A stretch of DNA of 32,793 bases from contig JAETOX010000023.1 in assembly GCA_021771575.1 (NCBI GenBank), forward strand, positions 1 through 32,793. The letters are read 5' to 3'. This document shows, piece after piece, positions 1 to 6,927 of the stretch. The translations under genes were made by a program, and so were the position numbers. Below the pieces are notes generated by a model, which was given only the letters and a program-made list of their open reading frames with translations, had not been told where the DNA came from and did no database searches. Every line of letters starts with the position of its first letter. The first letter of the stretch is position 1. The stretch comes from Bacteroides sp. Its GTDB lineage: Bacteria; Bacteroidota; Bacteroidia; Bacteroidales; Marinifilaceae.

Positions 1-1
1 C

Positions 2-208
2 GACGAGCGTATGAGAGAAATTATGAAAGAATACAGGAAAGAATTCCTGGCTGACGGACAATTCTTTTTCGCTTTCAAACGGCTTGCTAAAGAAACTTTT
101 TGGGAATCAATGAATCTGGGCATTCCCCGCGAAGACAAAGTATTGGTATTGCCTTTGCCCGAAGCCGAAATCGAATATGGCGACCGGGTTTCTGAGATAT
201 GGAAATAG
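2..208 (+). CDS. RagB/SusD-family outer-membrane lipoprotein, C-terminal end (5' truncated)
   Basis: The reading frame is open from the first bases of the window, so the gene begins upstream and only its last 68 residues are present. The tail has the end pattern of SusD proteins: a helix with many charged residues leading to a Glu-Phe-Leu and Gly-Gln-Phe-Phe stretch (like the GEGQMFYYYKRL stretch in the complete SusD at 9333-10850), then a short VLPLPEAEIEYG motif matching VLPLPKNEVEMG in that paralogue. SusD proteins are surface lipoproteins that cap a SusC TonB-dependent transporter and bind its ligand. The order that follows (DUF4843, PKD-like) repeats the order of the second locus, which supports the call. 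The partner susC should lie just left of the window. Confidence 0.85.
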   Translation, partial: DERMREIMKEYRKEFLADGQFFFAFKRLAKETFWESMNLGIPREDKVLVLPLPEAEIEYGDRVSEIWK

Positions 209-255
209 TGTCCGCGTTTTTGATTATTTTAAACTTAAATTAAAATGCTAAAGTG

Positions 256-969
256 ATGAAAAGAATATTATTATATGGAGTCTTGGTGATGTTGTCGATC
301 TGCCAGGCTTGTGAGAAAGATCCGGCATTCAGCTTTAAAGGAGAAGACCGTATTTACTTCTCCTACCCTAAAGTACTGGATTATATGGGCCGGGAAACCG
401 ATTACGAATTGGATAGTCTTACCTATTCCTTCGTAACCTTACCGGACGAAATCACCTTCGATACCGTGTGGGTAAAAGTAAAACGGGTGGGTGAGCGCTC
501 CGAAACAGACAAGCACTATGCCGTGACCGTTGTCCGCGACAGTTCCTCTGCCGTAGAAGGAGTGGATTTCGAAGAATTGAAACCGACCTACGTTTTTCGT
601 AAAAATGTAGGTGTGGATTCGCTGCCCCTCATCATTTATCGCAAGCACCTGAAGACGACATTGAGCAAAAACATTCTGTTAAAACTCAAAGAAACAGACG
701 ACTTTAAAATCGGGTATATCGAATATGCCACTTTCAAGGTTTCTATTTCCGATCTTTATCCTGTACCCGATGACTGGTACCTGGTGAGCGGGCATTTAGG
801 CACCTATCATTACCTGAAATACGAGAAATGGATTGAACTGACCGGTAGTACGGAATTCGGGAATTCTGCTTCTTTCCGGACTTACTATTGCGGTTTGATC
901 AAAGAATATTTCAACACCGGAAACATCATCGATCCGATCACCGGAGAAAGAGTGACTTGTAACTTATAA
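256..969 (+). CDS. DUF4843-type lipoprotein of SusCD locus 1
   Basis: This is a predicted lipoprotein of about 237 residues. A short hydrophobic signal (MKRILLYGVLVMLSIC) is followed at once by a Cys-rich lipobox region (CQAC). The segment after it, FSFKGEDRIYFSYP, resembles the N-terminal pattern of DUF4843 proteins, which sit beside SusC/SusD pairs in Bacteroidetes. I chose the ATG at 256 because the codon at 253 is GTG and adds only one residue. The gene starts 47 bp after the SusD stop and ends 24 bp before the PKD-like gene, consistent with one operon. The ligand and the exact role are unknown; surface ligand binding or a structural part of the SusCD complex is inference. A second, divergent copy lies at 8552-9310. 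Confidence 0.75.
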   Translation: MKRILLYGVLVMLSICQACEKDPAFSFKGEDRIYFSYPKVLDYMGRETDYELDSLTYSFVTLPDEITFDTVWVKVKRVGERSETDKHYAVTVVRDSSSAVEGVDFEELKPTYVFRKNVGVDSLPLIIYRKHLKTTLSKNILLKLKETDDFKIGYIEYATFKVSISDLYPVPDDWYLVSGHLGTYHYLKYEKWIELTGSTEFGNSASFRTYYCGLIKEYFNTGNIIDPITGERVTCNL

Positions 970-993
970 TCTATAACACTAAATGGATAAACA

Positions 994-2454
994 ATGAATA
1001 AAATATATCTGTTTTTATGGCTGCTATTATCTGCCTTGCTAACGGCTTGCTATGAGGATAAAGGCAATTATGACTACCATCCGGTCAATGAAATACAAAT
1101 TTCTAATATTGAGAAAGAATATATCCGGGAAAGGTGGCAACATCTTTTAATCGAACCTCAAATGAAATTCTCCCTCGACGAAAAAGGTAAAATGGCCTGG
1201 CGTTGGGAAATCGATGGAAAATTGGTCTCCGAAGACTTGAATTTGTCCTACGATGTGGCGCAAGATGTAGCCGATGATCCTTATAAATGTCGTTTTACAG
1301 CCATTTATTTGGCCGATAGTACCCGGTTTTATCAGGAATTCGATTTGAAGGTAGTCACTCCTTATGATAAAGGACTCATGGTTCTATCCGAACAGGAGGG
1401 GAAGGCCATGCTCTCTTTCCGGCCGGAACAAGCCGAAGATAAGGAATTTTCGAAATGGGTATACCAGATGGAAAATGGTAGCGACCTGGAAGGCAAACCC
1501 TTGAGTTTGGAGCAATCCTGGCCGCATGATGACAATATCCTGATAGCAACATCCCGGGCGAATTATAAACTGGACCGGAAAATCCTGAAATTGCTGAAAC
1601 GCTATGATGGCTCCACTATGTTGGATAAGGATCCCGATTTTGAAATGAAGTTTTGTCAATTTTCCGATATGGTACAAGGTGAAGATTATGGTTGTGCCAT
1701 CGGTACCAATGGACGGGTATACACTTTCAGGGAGTATAACGACTATTTTTCTACTCCCTCTCCCATGCCGGTACCGGATTATTATGATGCCAGCATCTTA
1801 TACGACTACCGACTTTCGGACAAATGCCTGATTGTCACGGCAGGATGGGGAGGGAATACGCGTTATTTTCTGGGGTATGACGACCTTGCGGGACGCTTCC
1901 TGTATTTCTACCATTCCTCTGCATCCACCATCGACGACGGACAGTTAAACACGGTATTGGCCCGTGAACCCATCATTGGTTTGCCTATATTGGCTATCGG
2001 AGGATGGAAAAACAATACTTTCGCTTCTTTCTTCTACGATCCGCAGACCGGTGTCGCCAAGGTGGTGAAAGCGCACGACCGGACATTTTCTAAAATGACC
2101 GAAGCAGATGTACTTACTTTGTCCAATCATCATTTCACCCCTTCCACCATCCTGAAATTTTCCGATAAGGACGGGCGTGCTATATTTTCTTCCGACCACC
2201 TGATCCGTCAGATTTATATGGAAGACGTAACAGCGGAATCCTCCATCCTGTCGGAGAAACTGCCTCAGGGGGCGGAAATAACCTGTCTGAAGCTTTCGGC
2301 CGACCAAAAATTGCTCTATGTCGGTGTTTTGTCCGACCGTACAGACGAATTTAAAGGCGATCTTTATATTTTGGATGCGGTAAGTGGCGAAATGGTAGGT
2401 GAACCTTATTTGGGTGTAGGAGGAAAAGTGGTAGATATACTTGAAAAATATTAA
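994..2454 (+). CDS. PKD-like family lipoprotein of SusCD locus 1
   Basis: This is a 486-residue predicted lipoprotein. The signal sequence ends at LLTAC, followed by YEDKGNYDYHPVNEIQI. The Cys-Tyr-Glu-Asp-Lys-(Gly/Ser) opening is shared with the second-locus homologue at 6928-8520 and is typical of the Bacteroidetes PKD-like lipoproteins encoded after SusC, SusD and DUF4843. Residues of roughly 30-130 look like Ig/PKD-type beta strands (for example MAWRWEIDGKLV). The rest is beta-rich with many Gly/Asp turns, compatible with a propeller-like domain, but I cannot prove this. It probably sits on the cell surface with the SusCD complex. The 11-bp gap to the next gene suggests co-transcription. 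No catalytic motif was recognised. Confidence 0.75.
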   Translation: MNKIYLFLWLLLSALLTACYEDKGNYDYHPVNEIQISNIEKEYIRERWQHLLIEPQMKFSLDEKGKMAWRWEIDGKLVSEDLNLSYDVAQDVADDPYKCRFTAIYLADSTRFYQEFDLKVVTPYDKGLMVLSEQEGKAMLSFRPEQAEDKEFSKWVYQMENGSDLEGKPLSLEQSWPHDDNILIATSRANYKLDRKILKLLKRYDGSTMLDKDPDFEMKFCQFSDMVQGEDYGCAIGTNGRVYTFREYNDYFSTPSPMPVPDYYDASILYDYRLSDKCLIVTAGWGGNTRYFLGYDDLAGRFLYFYHSSASTIDDGQLNTVLAREPIIGLPILAIGGWKNNTFASFFYDPQTGVAKVVKAHDRTFSKMTEADVLTLSNHHFTPSTILKFSDKDGRAIFSSDHLIRQIYMEDVTAESSILSEKLPQGAEITCLKLSADQKLLYVGVLSDRTDEFKGDLYILDAVSGEMVGEPYLGVGGKVVDILEKY

Positions 2455-2465
2455 AATCAAAGAAT

Positions 2466-2960
2466 ATGAAAATCATTAATCTATTTATTATTTGTCTTTG
2501 CTTTTTGCCGGCAATAGCGCAACATGAAGAACCTTTGAAAGCCGGGATGAAAGCTCCCGGGTTCAGTTATCGGGATGTCAATGGAGAAATCGTTAACCTC
2601 AAAGATTTACGTGGTAAATATGTATATATCGACGTCTGGGCCACCTGGTGTAGGCCCTGTCGGGGAGAGTTGCCCGCTTTGAAGGAACTCAAAGAAAAAA
2701 TGAAAAATAAAAATATCCATTTTGTCTGCATCTCCTGCGACAAAGATATCGACAAATGGAAACAAATGGTGAAAGATGATGGGCTCACCGGTATTCAGGT
2801 AAACACCGAAGGGGATCGGACTTTTATGAAGGCCTTCGGTATCCGTGGAATCCCTCGTTTTATTCTCCTGGACCCCAAAGGTAAAATCGTCGATCCAGAG
2901 ATGACCCGTCCTTCGCAACCCGTAACCCTGGAGACTTTAATGAATTTGAAGGGAATATAA
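2466..2960 (+). CDS. TlpA-like thioredoxin-fold protein, exported
   Basis: This is a 164-residue secreted thioredoxin-family protein. Residues 1-18 are a signal peptide, cleaved near AIAQ. The fold is nearly complete after that: APGFSYRDVNGEIVNL is the usual AhpC/TlpA entry strand, the active site is WATWCRPC with Cys62 and Cys65, and the cis-proline is in GIRGIPRFILLDPKGK (Pro130). Such proteins reduce or shuffle disulphides outside the cytoplasm. There is no lipobox Cys, so it is likely soluble in the periplasm, unlike its neighbour. It lies 11 bp after the PKD-like gene and 16 bp before a second thioredoxin gene, so both belong to the SusCD operon. The substrate is unknown; maturation of the locus's own Cys-containing proteins or of imported ligand is a guess. 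Confidence 0.9.
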   Translation: MKIINLFIICLCFLPAIAQHEEPLKAGMKAPGFSYRDVNGEIVNLKDLRGKYVYIDVWATWCRPCRGELPALKELKEKMKNKNIHFVCISCDKDIDKWKQMVKDDGLTGIQVNTEGDRTFMKAFGIRGIPRFILLDPKGKIVDPEMTRPSQPVTLETLMNLKGI

Positions 2961-2976
2961 ATCTACATCTTCGGTT

Positions 2977-4095
2977 ATGAAAGTAATAAAATATATCTTT
3001 TTACTATGCCTCTGTTGGTCGTGCCGTCAGGATGAACCGGGTTTTACGGTAAAAGGTAAAATCGAGGGGTATCCGGGAACAAAATTATTTGTCAGGGAGA
3101 TGATCCCTGACAATAAAATGTGGATGAACGACACCCTGGAAGTCGTAAACGGAGAGTTCACCTACACCGGAAAAGTCGAATCGCCGCGCCTGGTCTATTT
3201 TGTTCCGGAAAATTTTCAGGGAAGATACGAACTGTTTCTAGAGAACTCTTCCATTGGATTAAAGGCAAAATACGGCAGTCCTGAGCCGCCTGAAATCAGC
3301 GGAAGTAAATCACATGAGGAGTTTAGGAGGTTAAAACGGAAAGCTGCCGACCTGTTGTATGGCTACAATAGGTTCAGAAACCGTTTGTCCGAAGCCATGA
3401 AAAACGATCAGGTTCTATATGCCCGGCTTGCCGACTCTTCGGAAATCTGGTCGGGGCGCCTGTTGTCTTTTCTGAAAGAACAGCCGAATTATGCCCGGAG
3501 TGAAGTATTGCCCTATTTCGCTCAGGAATGGATAAAAGCCGAAGATATCGGCAACATGGAAGCGTTTTTAAGTGGTTTGACCGGTCCAGCCCGGACAAGT
3601 GTTTACACCCGATATTGTGAGCGGTCTTTGCAGCAGGAAAAAAGGGTATTGCCCGGCAAGGAAGCTTATCCATTCACTTTGCAGGATACCACCGGGCGGG
3701 AATATCGTTTATCGGACTACCGTGGCCAATATGTATTACTTGAGTTCAGTGCTTCCTGGTGCGGATGGTGTAAATTAGAAATTCCTTATCTGAAAAAGGT
3801 ATACGAACTTACCCGGGGAAAAAAACTAGCCATGTTTACTGTCAATTTAGACAAAGAGCGGAAATTATGGGTAGAAGAGGTTGTTAAAGAGAATCTGCCC
3901 TGGCCCGTGATCTCCGATCTTCAGGCTTTCGACGGTGAACTTACCCGCCAATACAATGTCAGTGGGATCCCCGTGATTTTCCTGATCGATCCCGAAGGGA
4001 AAATCGTTACCAACAAGCTACGAGGCGAACAGATGATTGAATATATCTCCCGGCAGATTCTGACTCCCTCCGATAAGACCCTGGAAAAAAGGTAA
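2977..4095 (+). CDS. DUF4369/TlpA-type thioredoxin lipoprotein
   Basis: This is a 372-residue predicted lipoprotein. A short signal ends at the lipobox around Cys16 (CLCWSC). Residues 22-115 (FTVKGKIEGYPGTKLFVRE and after) match the beta-rich DUF4369 type domain that precedes thioredoxin domains in Bacteroidetes. A helical linker covers 115-225. A TlpA/AhpC-like thioredoxin domain fills 229-365, with active site SASWCGWC (Cys262, Cys265) and a cis-proline in VSGIPVIFL. The thiol-disulphide function is clear, the substrate is not. It is the last gene of the locus: its TAA stop is built into the hairpin of an intrinsic terminator. The partial gene at 31804 has the same architecture. Confidence 0.88.
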   Translation: MKVIKYIFLLCLCWSCRQDEPGFTVKGKIEGYPGTKLFVREMIPDNKMWMNDTLEVVNGEFTYTGKVESPRLVYFVPENFQGRYELFLENSSIGLKAKYGSPEPPEISGSKSHEEFRRLKRKAADLLYGYNRFRNRLSEAMKNDQVLYARLADSSEIWSGRLLSFLKEQPNYARSEVLPYFAQEWIKAEDIGNMEAFLSGLTGPARTSVYTRYCERSLQQEKRVLPGKEAYPFTLQDTTGREYRLSDYRGQYVLLEFSASWCGWCKLEIPYLKKVYELTRGKKLAMFTVNLDKERKLWVEEVVKENLPWPVISDLQAFDGELTRQYNVSGIPVIFLIDPEGKIVTNKLRGEQMIEYISRQILTPSDKTLEKR

Positions 4096-4110
4096 GCCGT
4101 TCGGCTTCTT
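4083..4110 (+). terminator. Intrinsic terminator of SusCD locus 1
   Basis: AAGCCG-TT-CGGCTT at 4094-4107 forms a short GC hairpin with a tight GTTC loop. An A-run lies before it and TTCTTTTC follows. The stop codon of the thioredoxin lipoprotein (4093-4095) lies in the left arm, as is common for the last gene of an operon. Confidence 0.6.
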
Positions 4111-4117
4111 TTCAATG

Positions 4118-4175
4118 GTCGAAAACGTCGAAGCAGTCGAAAAGATCAGATTTTTTCGACTGCTTCGACCATTTT
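4118..4175. repeat. Perfect 17-bp inverted repeat built of GTCGAA units
   Basis: The left arm 4127-4143 (GTCGAAGCAGTCGAAAA) is the exact reverse complement of 4153-4169, with a 9-nt loop. The hexamer GTCGAA occurs at 4118, 4127 and 4136, a 9-nt period, and its complement recurs twice in the right arm. ATTTTTC follows, so it could act as a second terminator; it could equally be a REP-like or protein-binding element. Confidence 0.7.
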
Positions 4176-4524
4176 TCATCCTTTCGGCCAAGCTACTGTA
4201 TATTTTAAAATGGAATGATTCTGTTTGTGAATCTGTAAAAACGGGTACTTACATTTCGGAAAAGCTATTTCTTTATTTTATTTCTGTTTTGATCCAAATT
4301 TAGATTATTTTGGAGGCAAAATGAAACATGAAAGGTAATAAAAGCATTTCTTGATTCATCATTATTATAAACAAGCATAAGTTTAAACCAAAGCATTGAC
4401 AAGTGGCAGTTTATAAAAAGAGATTCCTATGCTTTTGCATGAATAAACTGGGATTAAATTCGGAGCATTTTCGGAGCTAATACATCTTATTATTAAAAAA
4501 TGAATGAATTTAATCCGAATAAGA
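4176..4524. other. AT-rich gene-free stretch with nested inverted repeats
   Basis: No convincing gene is present. Inverted repeats are visible: CAGTTTAT at 4407-4414 with ATAAACTG at 4443-4450, enclosing ATGC-TTTT-GCAT; and GGATTAAATTC at 4451-4461 with GAATTTAATCC at 4506-4516. GTTTAAAC at 4381-4388 is itself a palindrome. This could be a structured transcript, a long regulated leader or a remnant element. Confidence 0.4.
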
Positions 4525-4556
4525 TTTGGTTTTTATAAAAAAATATACTATATTTA
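4525..4556 (+). promoter_or_regulatory. Bacteroidetes-type promoter for the DUF6266 gene
   Basis: TTTG at 4525-4528 is followed after 20 nt by TATATTTA at 4549-4556, a 7/8 match to TAnnTTTG. Transcription would start near 4561, about 25 nt before the ATG at 4585. Confidence 0.5.
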
Positions 4557-4584
4557 ACTTAGCAAATATTTAAAATATACAATT

Positions 4585-5235
4585 ATGGGCGTTATTTTAT
4601 CATCTTTATTCTCCGAAGCCAAGGGAGGTCTGAATAACATTATTATTTATACAGTAAAAGGGCAGGTGCGTATCCGGTCGAAATCTTTGGTATTCCGGGA
4701 TAAAAAAAGTCCGAAACAGCTTCTCCAACGTGGAAAACTGAAAGGAGCCCTCGGCTTGTATCAACATTTGGATTCGGCTTTTACAGCAGCCTGGAAAGAA
4801 GAATCGCAAAAAACAATCATGAATGCTTGTAATCTGTTTATTCAAAATAATATCCGGAATATAAACACAGAAGGGACAATCGAAGATCCTGCACAATTGA
4901 AAATTTCTATCGGCACTTTGCCACTTCCTTCCGGCATACAAATGAGGGAGGCCGGAGAAGACGAAATTTTGGTCACCTGGAATTTCGATTCCATGCAATA
5001 TACCACTGAACAATATGACGATCTGCTGCAAATCGGGGTGTATGGAAAATGGAATAATGATGACGAAAAAGACAAAGAGTGTATCTATTATCTCCGGGCA
5101 GCCAGGGCCAATCGAAGTGAAGGACAATGTCGGTTTAGCTTAAGTGCATTTCGGGCGCCCCTGCACTTTTATGCCTGTTTTAAAAGCCTGTATACACACG
5201 AATATTCGGACAGTGTGTATCTGGGGAGCAAATAG
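4585..5235 (+). CDS. DUF6266 family protein
   Basis: This is a 216-residue protein without a signal peptide. The N-terminus has the DUF6266 pattern: MGVI...FSEAKGGLNNIIIY, then GQVRIRSKSL and SPKQLLQRGKLKGALGLYQHL, resembling the family's Gly-x-Val, Arg, Ser-Pro-x-Gln-x-x-Gln-Arg region. A central segment (DEILVTWNFD) and a C-terminal one (HFYACFKSLYTHEYSDSVYLG) look like fibronectin-type beta strands. The function of the family is not known to me. The gene stands alone behind its own promoter motif, in a zone of decayed genes between two convergent SusCD loci, which fits an accessory or recently gained gene. Confidence 0.7.
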   Translation: MGVILSSLFSEAKGGLNNIIIYTVKGQVRIRSKSLVFRDKKSPKQLLQRGKLKGALGLYQHLDSAFTAAWKEESQKTIMNACNLFIQNNIRNINTEGTIEDPAQLKISIGTLPLPSGIQMREAGEDEILVTWNFDSMQYTTEQYDDLLQIGVYGKWNNDDEKDKECIYYLRAARANRSEGQCRFSLSAFRAPLHFYACFKSLYTHEYSDSVYLGSK

Positions 5236-5239
5236 AAAG

Positions 5240-5414
5240 CTCGATCAGTTAGGTATTTTTTGATCGGATTACCTTGCCAGTCGAGGATGTGCACTTCGCA
5301 GACAGGATAGTCATGTCCGGAGACATGGCAATCTTTGGCTATCTCGTTTTTCTTTTTATCATCTTTTACAAGAACACCTGTGGCCTTGAAATCGGGGTAT
5401 GTTCTGTCGGGATA
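5240..5414 (-). pseudogene. Fragment of a BF3164-like/6-bladed beta-propeller protein
   Basis: On the minus strand, a frame opens after a TAA (5415-5417) and reads ATGVLVKDDKKKNEI, then HDYPVCEVHILDWQGNPIKK and YLTDRAF. The pattern hIlDWqGNPiKkY-lD is the closing-blade motif of BF3164/TolB-like propeller lipoproteins of Bacteroidetes. There is no start codon, no signal peptide and no intact upstream part, and the fragment abuts the DUF6266 stop codon. It is best read as the last piece of a deleted gene. The family assignment rests on one motif only. Confidence 0.4.
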
Positions 5415-5559
5415 TTAGGCTTAAGATACTATCGAACGAAACCCACGTGGACAGAAACAGTGGAACGCCTGCAAACGAATTATAGAATCATGATAAAGTA
5501 CAAAAACAAATATACAGACAAATTGTCCGGCATCGGCAAATGTCGGGAGTCGGCGCAGT

Positions 5560-5775
5560 CGGTATGCTCCGGCACAATATCAAATCGGCCGGTGTTATGA
5601 GGAAAACATCGGTATAGAACACATCTGGCATAGGCTTTCAAATTATACTGGCTGGCATCGGCTGAATGCTGACCGCCAAAAGAATGTCTGGATAAAGACA
5701 GTTATCAGGGACAACTTGTCCAATGGTTCAATAAGGCAGGGGGCGGCAAAGGCTTGGCAGGTATGGACTTGACCT
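5560..5775 (+). pseudogene. Decayed Sel1-repeat gene fragment
   Basis: One plus frame gives APAQYQIGRCYEENIGIE, which matches the Sel1 pattern AqYqLGrCYEeGiGve. A neighbouring frame then gives LA-stop-AFKLYWLASAEC-stop, and after a short gap QLVQWFNKAGGGKGLAGMD, matching the Sel1 helix patterns (A-x-A-F-K-L-Y-x-L-A-A and A-V-x-W-F-x-K-A-A-x-Q-G). Two in-frame stops and at least one frame change show that it is not translated as a whole. An intact Sel1 protein would hold many 36-residue repeats in a peptide-binding solenoid. Confidence 0.5.
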
Positions 5776-5848
5776 GCTTTTTTGTTAATTGAAAGGTTGA
5801 CGAACTATGGTAACTTATGATATAAAAGATGTAAAAATGTAATAACAT

Positions 5849-5893
5849 GGAGAGAAATCGTGACATGTAGTCACGACTTCTCTCTGCTGTTTT
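5849..5893. terminator. Long hairpin terminator between convergent units
   Basis: The arms 5849-5864 and 5870-5885 pair over 16 bp with one mismatch, around an ATGTA loop. On the plus strand TGCTGTTTTTT follows. It sits just beyond the last gene of the minus-strand SusCD operon (stop at 5894), so it probably ends that operon too; the U-run is much weaker in that direction. Confidence 0.6.
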
Positions 5894-6892
5894 TTACTTA
5901 ATAAAAAAAGGATTCAACATCCGGTCGGTCAGTAGTGTAAACAGACTGAAATTGCCGTTGCCCCGTTCATATTCGATCTGCCAGGAATTGCCGGCACCAT
6001 CATTCATTTTCACCACATTCCCGTGAGTGTCCAGTTCGTAAGTAATAGTCTCCGTATTGTCGGTAGTCATGATGACCTGATTGCCGTTATAGGTGAATTT
6101 TCTTGAAAAATTGTCTCCCTGAATGCCGGAAAGCTGGTGATTTCCATTATAAATATAATCATATCGGTTATATTCGGTAAAATTATCTCCCCCCTTTGCT
6201 CTGAACCAACTCAGCGACATGATCCGGTTCGCTTCATACCGGGCTTCGGTTTTATACAATGTGCGGGTATAAAGATCTTTGTCGATGGGGTCATGGACAT
6301 CGTACATAATTCTGTTCACACAAACATCGCTGTTGCTATTGTATTCGTAAGTACTCGATGTGGTGGTAGACAAGATATAAGCGTATTTGAAATCTTGGCC
6401 TGTTGCATAGCGATTGGGATTAGGTACATATTGTTTGACAACCGATTTTTTGACCCTACCGTCTGTATACAGATAAACGCTTAATTCTTGTAGTGTTTGC
6501 GACGTTTGGGGGATACTATCGGCCAGAGAGTAATTGCCGGCTCCATATTGTTCTTTCAGCTGATTATCCAACCGTACGATAGAATCCTGATCAATGGTGG
6601 GAACATAATCGTTTAAGAATAAACTCCAGGCTCCGGTACTCTGTACCATACCGAAACCTCCTACCGTATCACCTTGGGCGTTGGTGCGGGTAATGGAATT
6701 TAATTGATCTTTGTCGTATCCCAGATAAAGCGTAAAATCGCCCCAGTGGGTATTCGTACCTGTTATCCGGGTGGCCCGGAAAGCATTCGTTTTAGGTGAA
6801 TAAACCGTTTCTTCGGGTACAGAATATTCGCTCTCTTTGGTGCAACTCATCAGCACCAGGAAACAACTGATAAAAGGTATAATGTATTTCAT
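5894..6892 (-). CDS. YD-repeat-like (DUF4595-type) lipoprotein of SusCD locus 2
   Basis: This is a predicted lipoprotein of 332 residues. MKYIIPFISCFLVLMSC is a signal with lipobox Cys17. I prefer the ATG at 6892; an ATG at 6904 would add four residues. The body is beta-rich with Tyr/Asn/Gly repeats (for example YDYIYNGNHQLSGI, KFTYNGNQVIMTT, ITYELDTHGNVVKM), the look of YD/RHS-like or DUF4595 lipoproteins. No catalytic site was recognised. It is the last gene of the operon, after the PKD-like gene with a gap of about 35 bp, and occupies the place that the two thioredoxins hold in locus 1. A role in ligand binding is inference. Confidence 0.6.
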   Translation of the reverse strand: MKYIIPFISCFLVLMSCTKESEYSVPEETVYSPKTNAFRATRITGTNTHWGDFTLYLGYDKDQLNSITRTNAQGDTVGGFGMVQSTGAWSLFLNDYVPTIDQDSIVRLDNQLKEQYGAGNYSLADSIPQTSQTLQELSVYLYTDGRVKKSVVKQYVPNPNRYATGQDFKYAYILSTTTSSTYEYNSNSDVCVNRIMYDVHDPIDKDLYTRTLYKTEARYEANRIMSLSWFRAKGGDNFTEYNRYDYIYNGNHQLSGIQGDNFSRKFTYNGNQVIMTTDNTETITYELDTHGNVVKMNDGAGNSWQIEYERGNGNFSLFTLLTDRMLNPFFIK

Positions 6893-6927
6893 AATGAATG
6901 TCATTTTAGCGGTTCCTTTGGAGTTTA

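Noticed and set aside
4115-4303. 62-codon plus-strand ORF after the thioredoxin operon
   Set aside because: It starts inside the 17-bp hairpin and is driven by its sequence; composition is not protein-like and no promoter is present.
5274-5600. 108-codon plus-strand ORF
   Set aside because: It runs antisense through the propeller-like fragment and out of frame over the Sel1 remnant; it is a chance frame over decayed genes.
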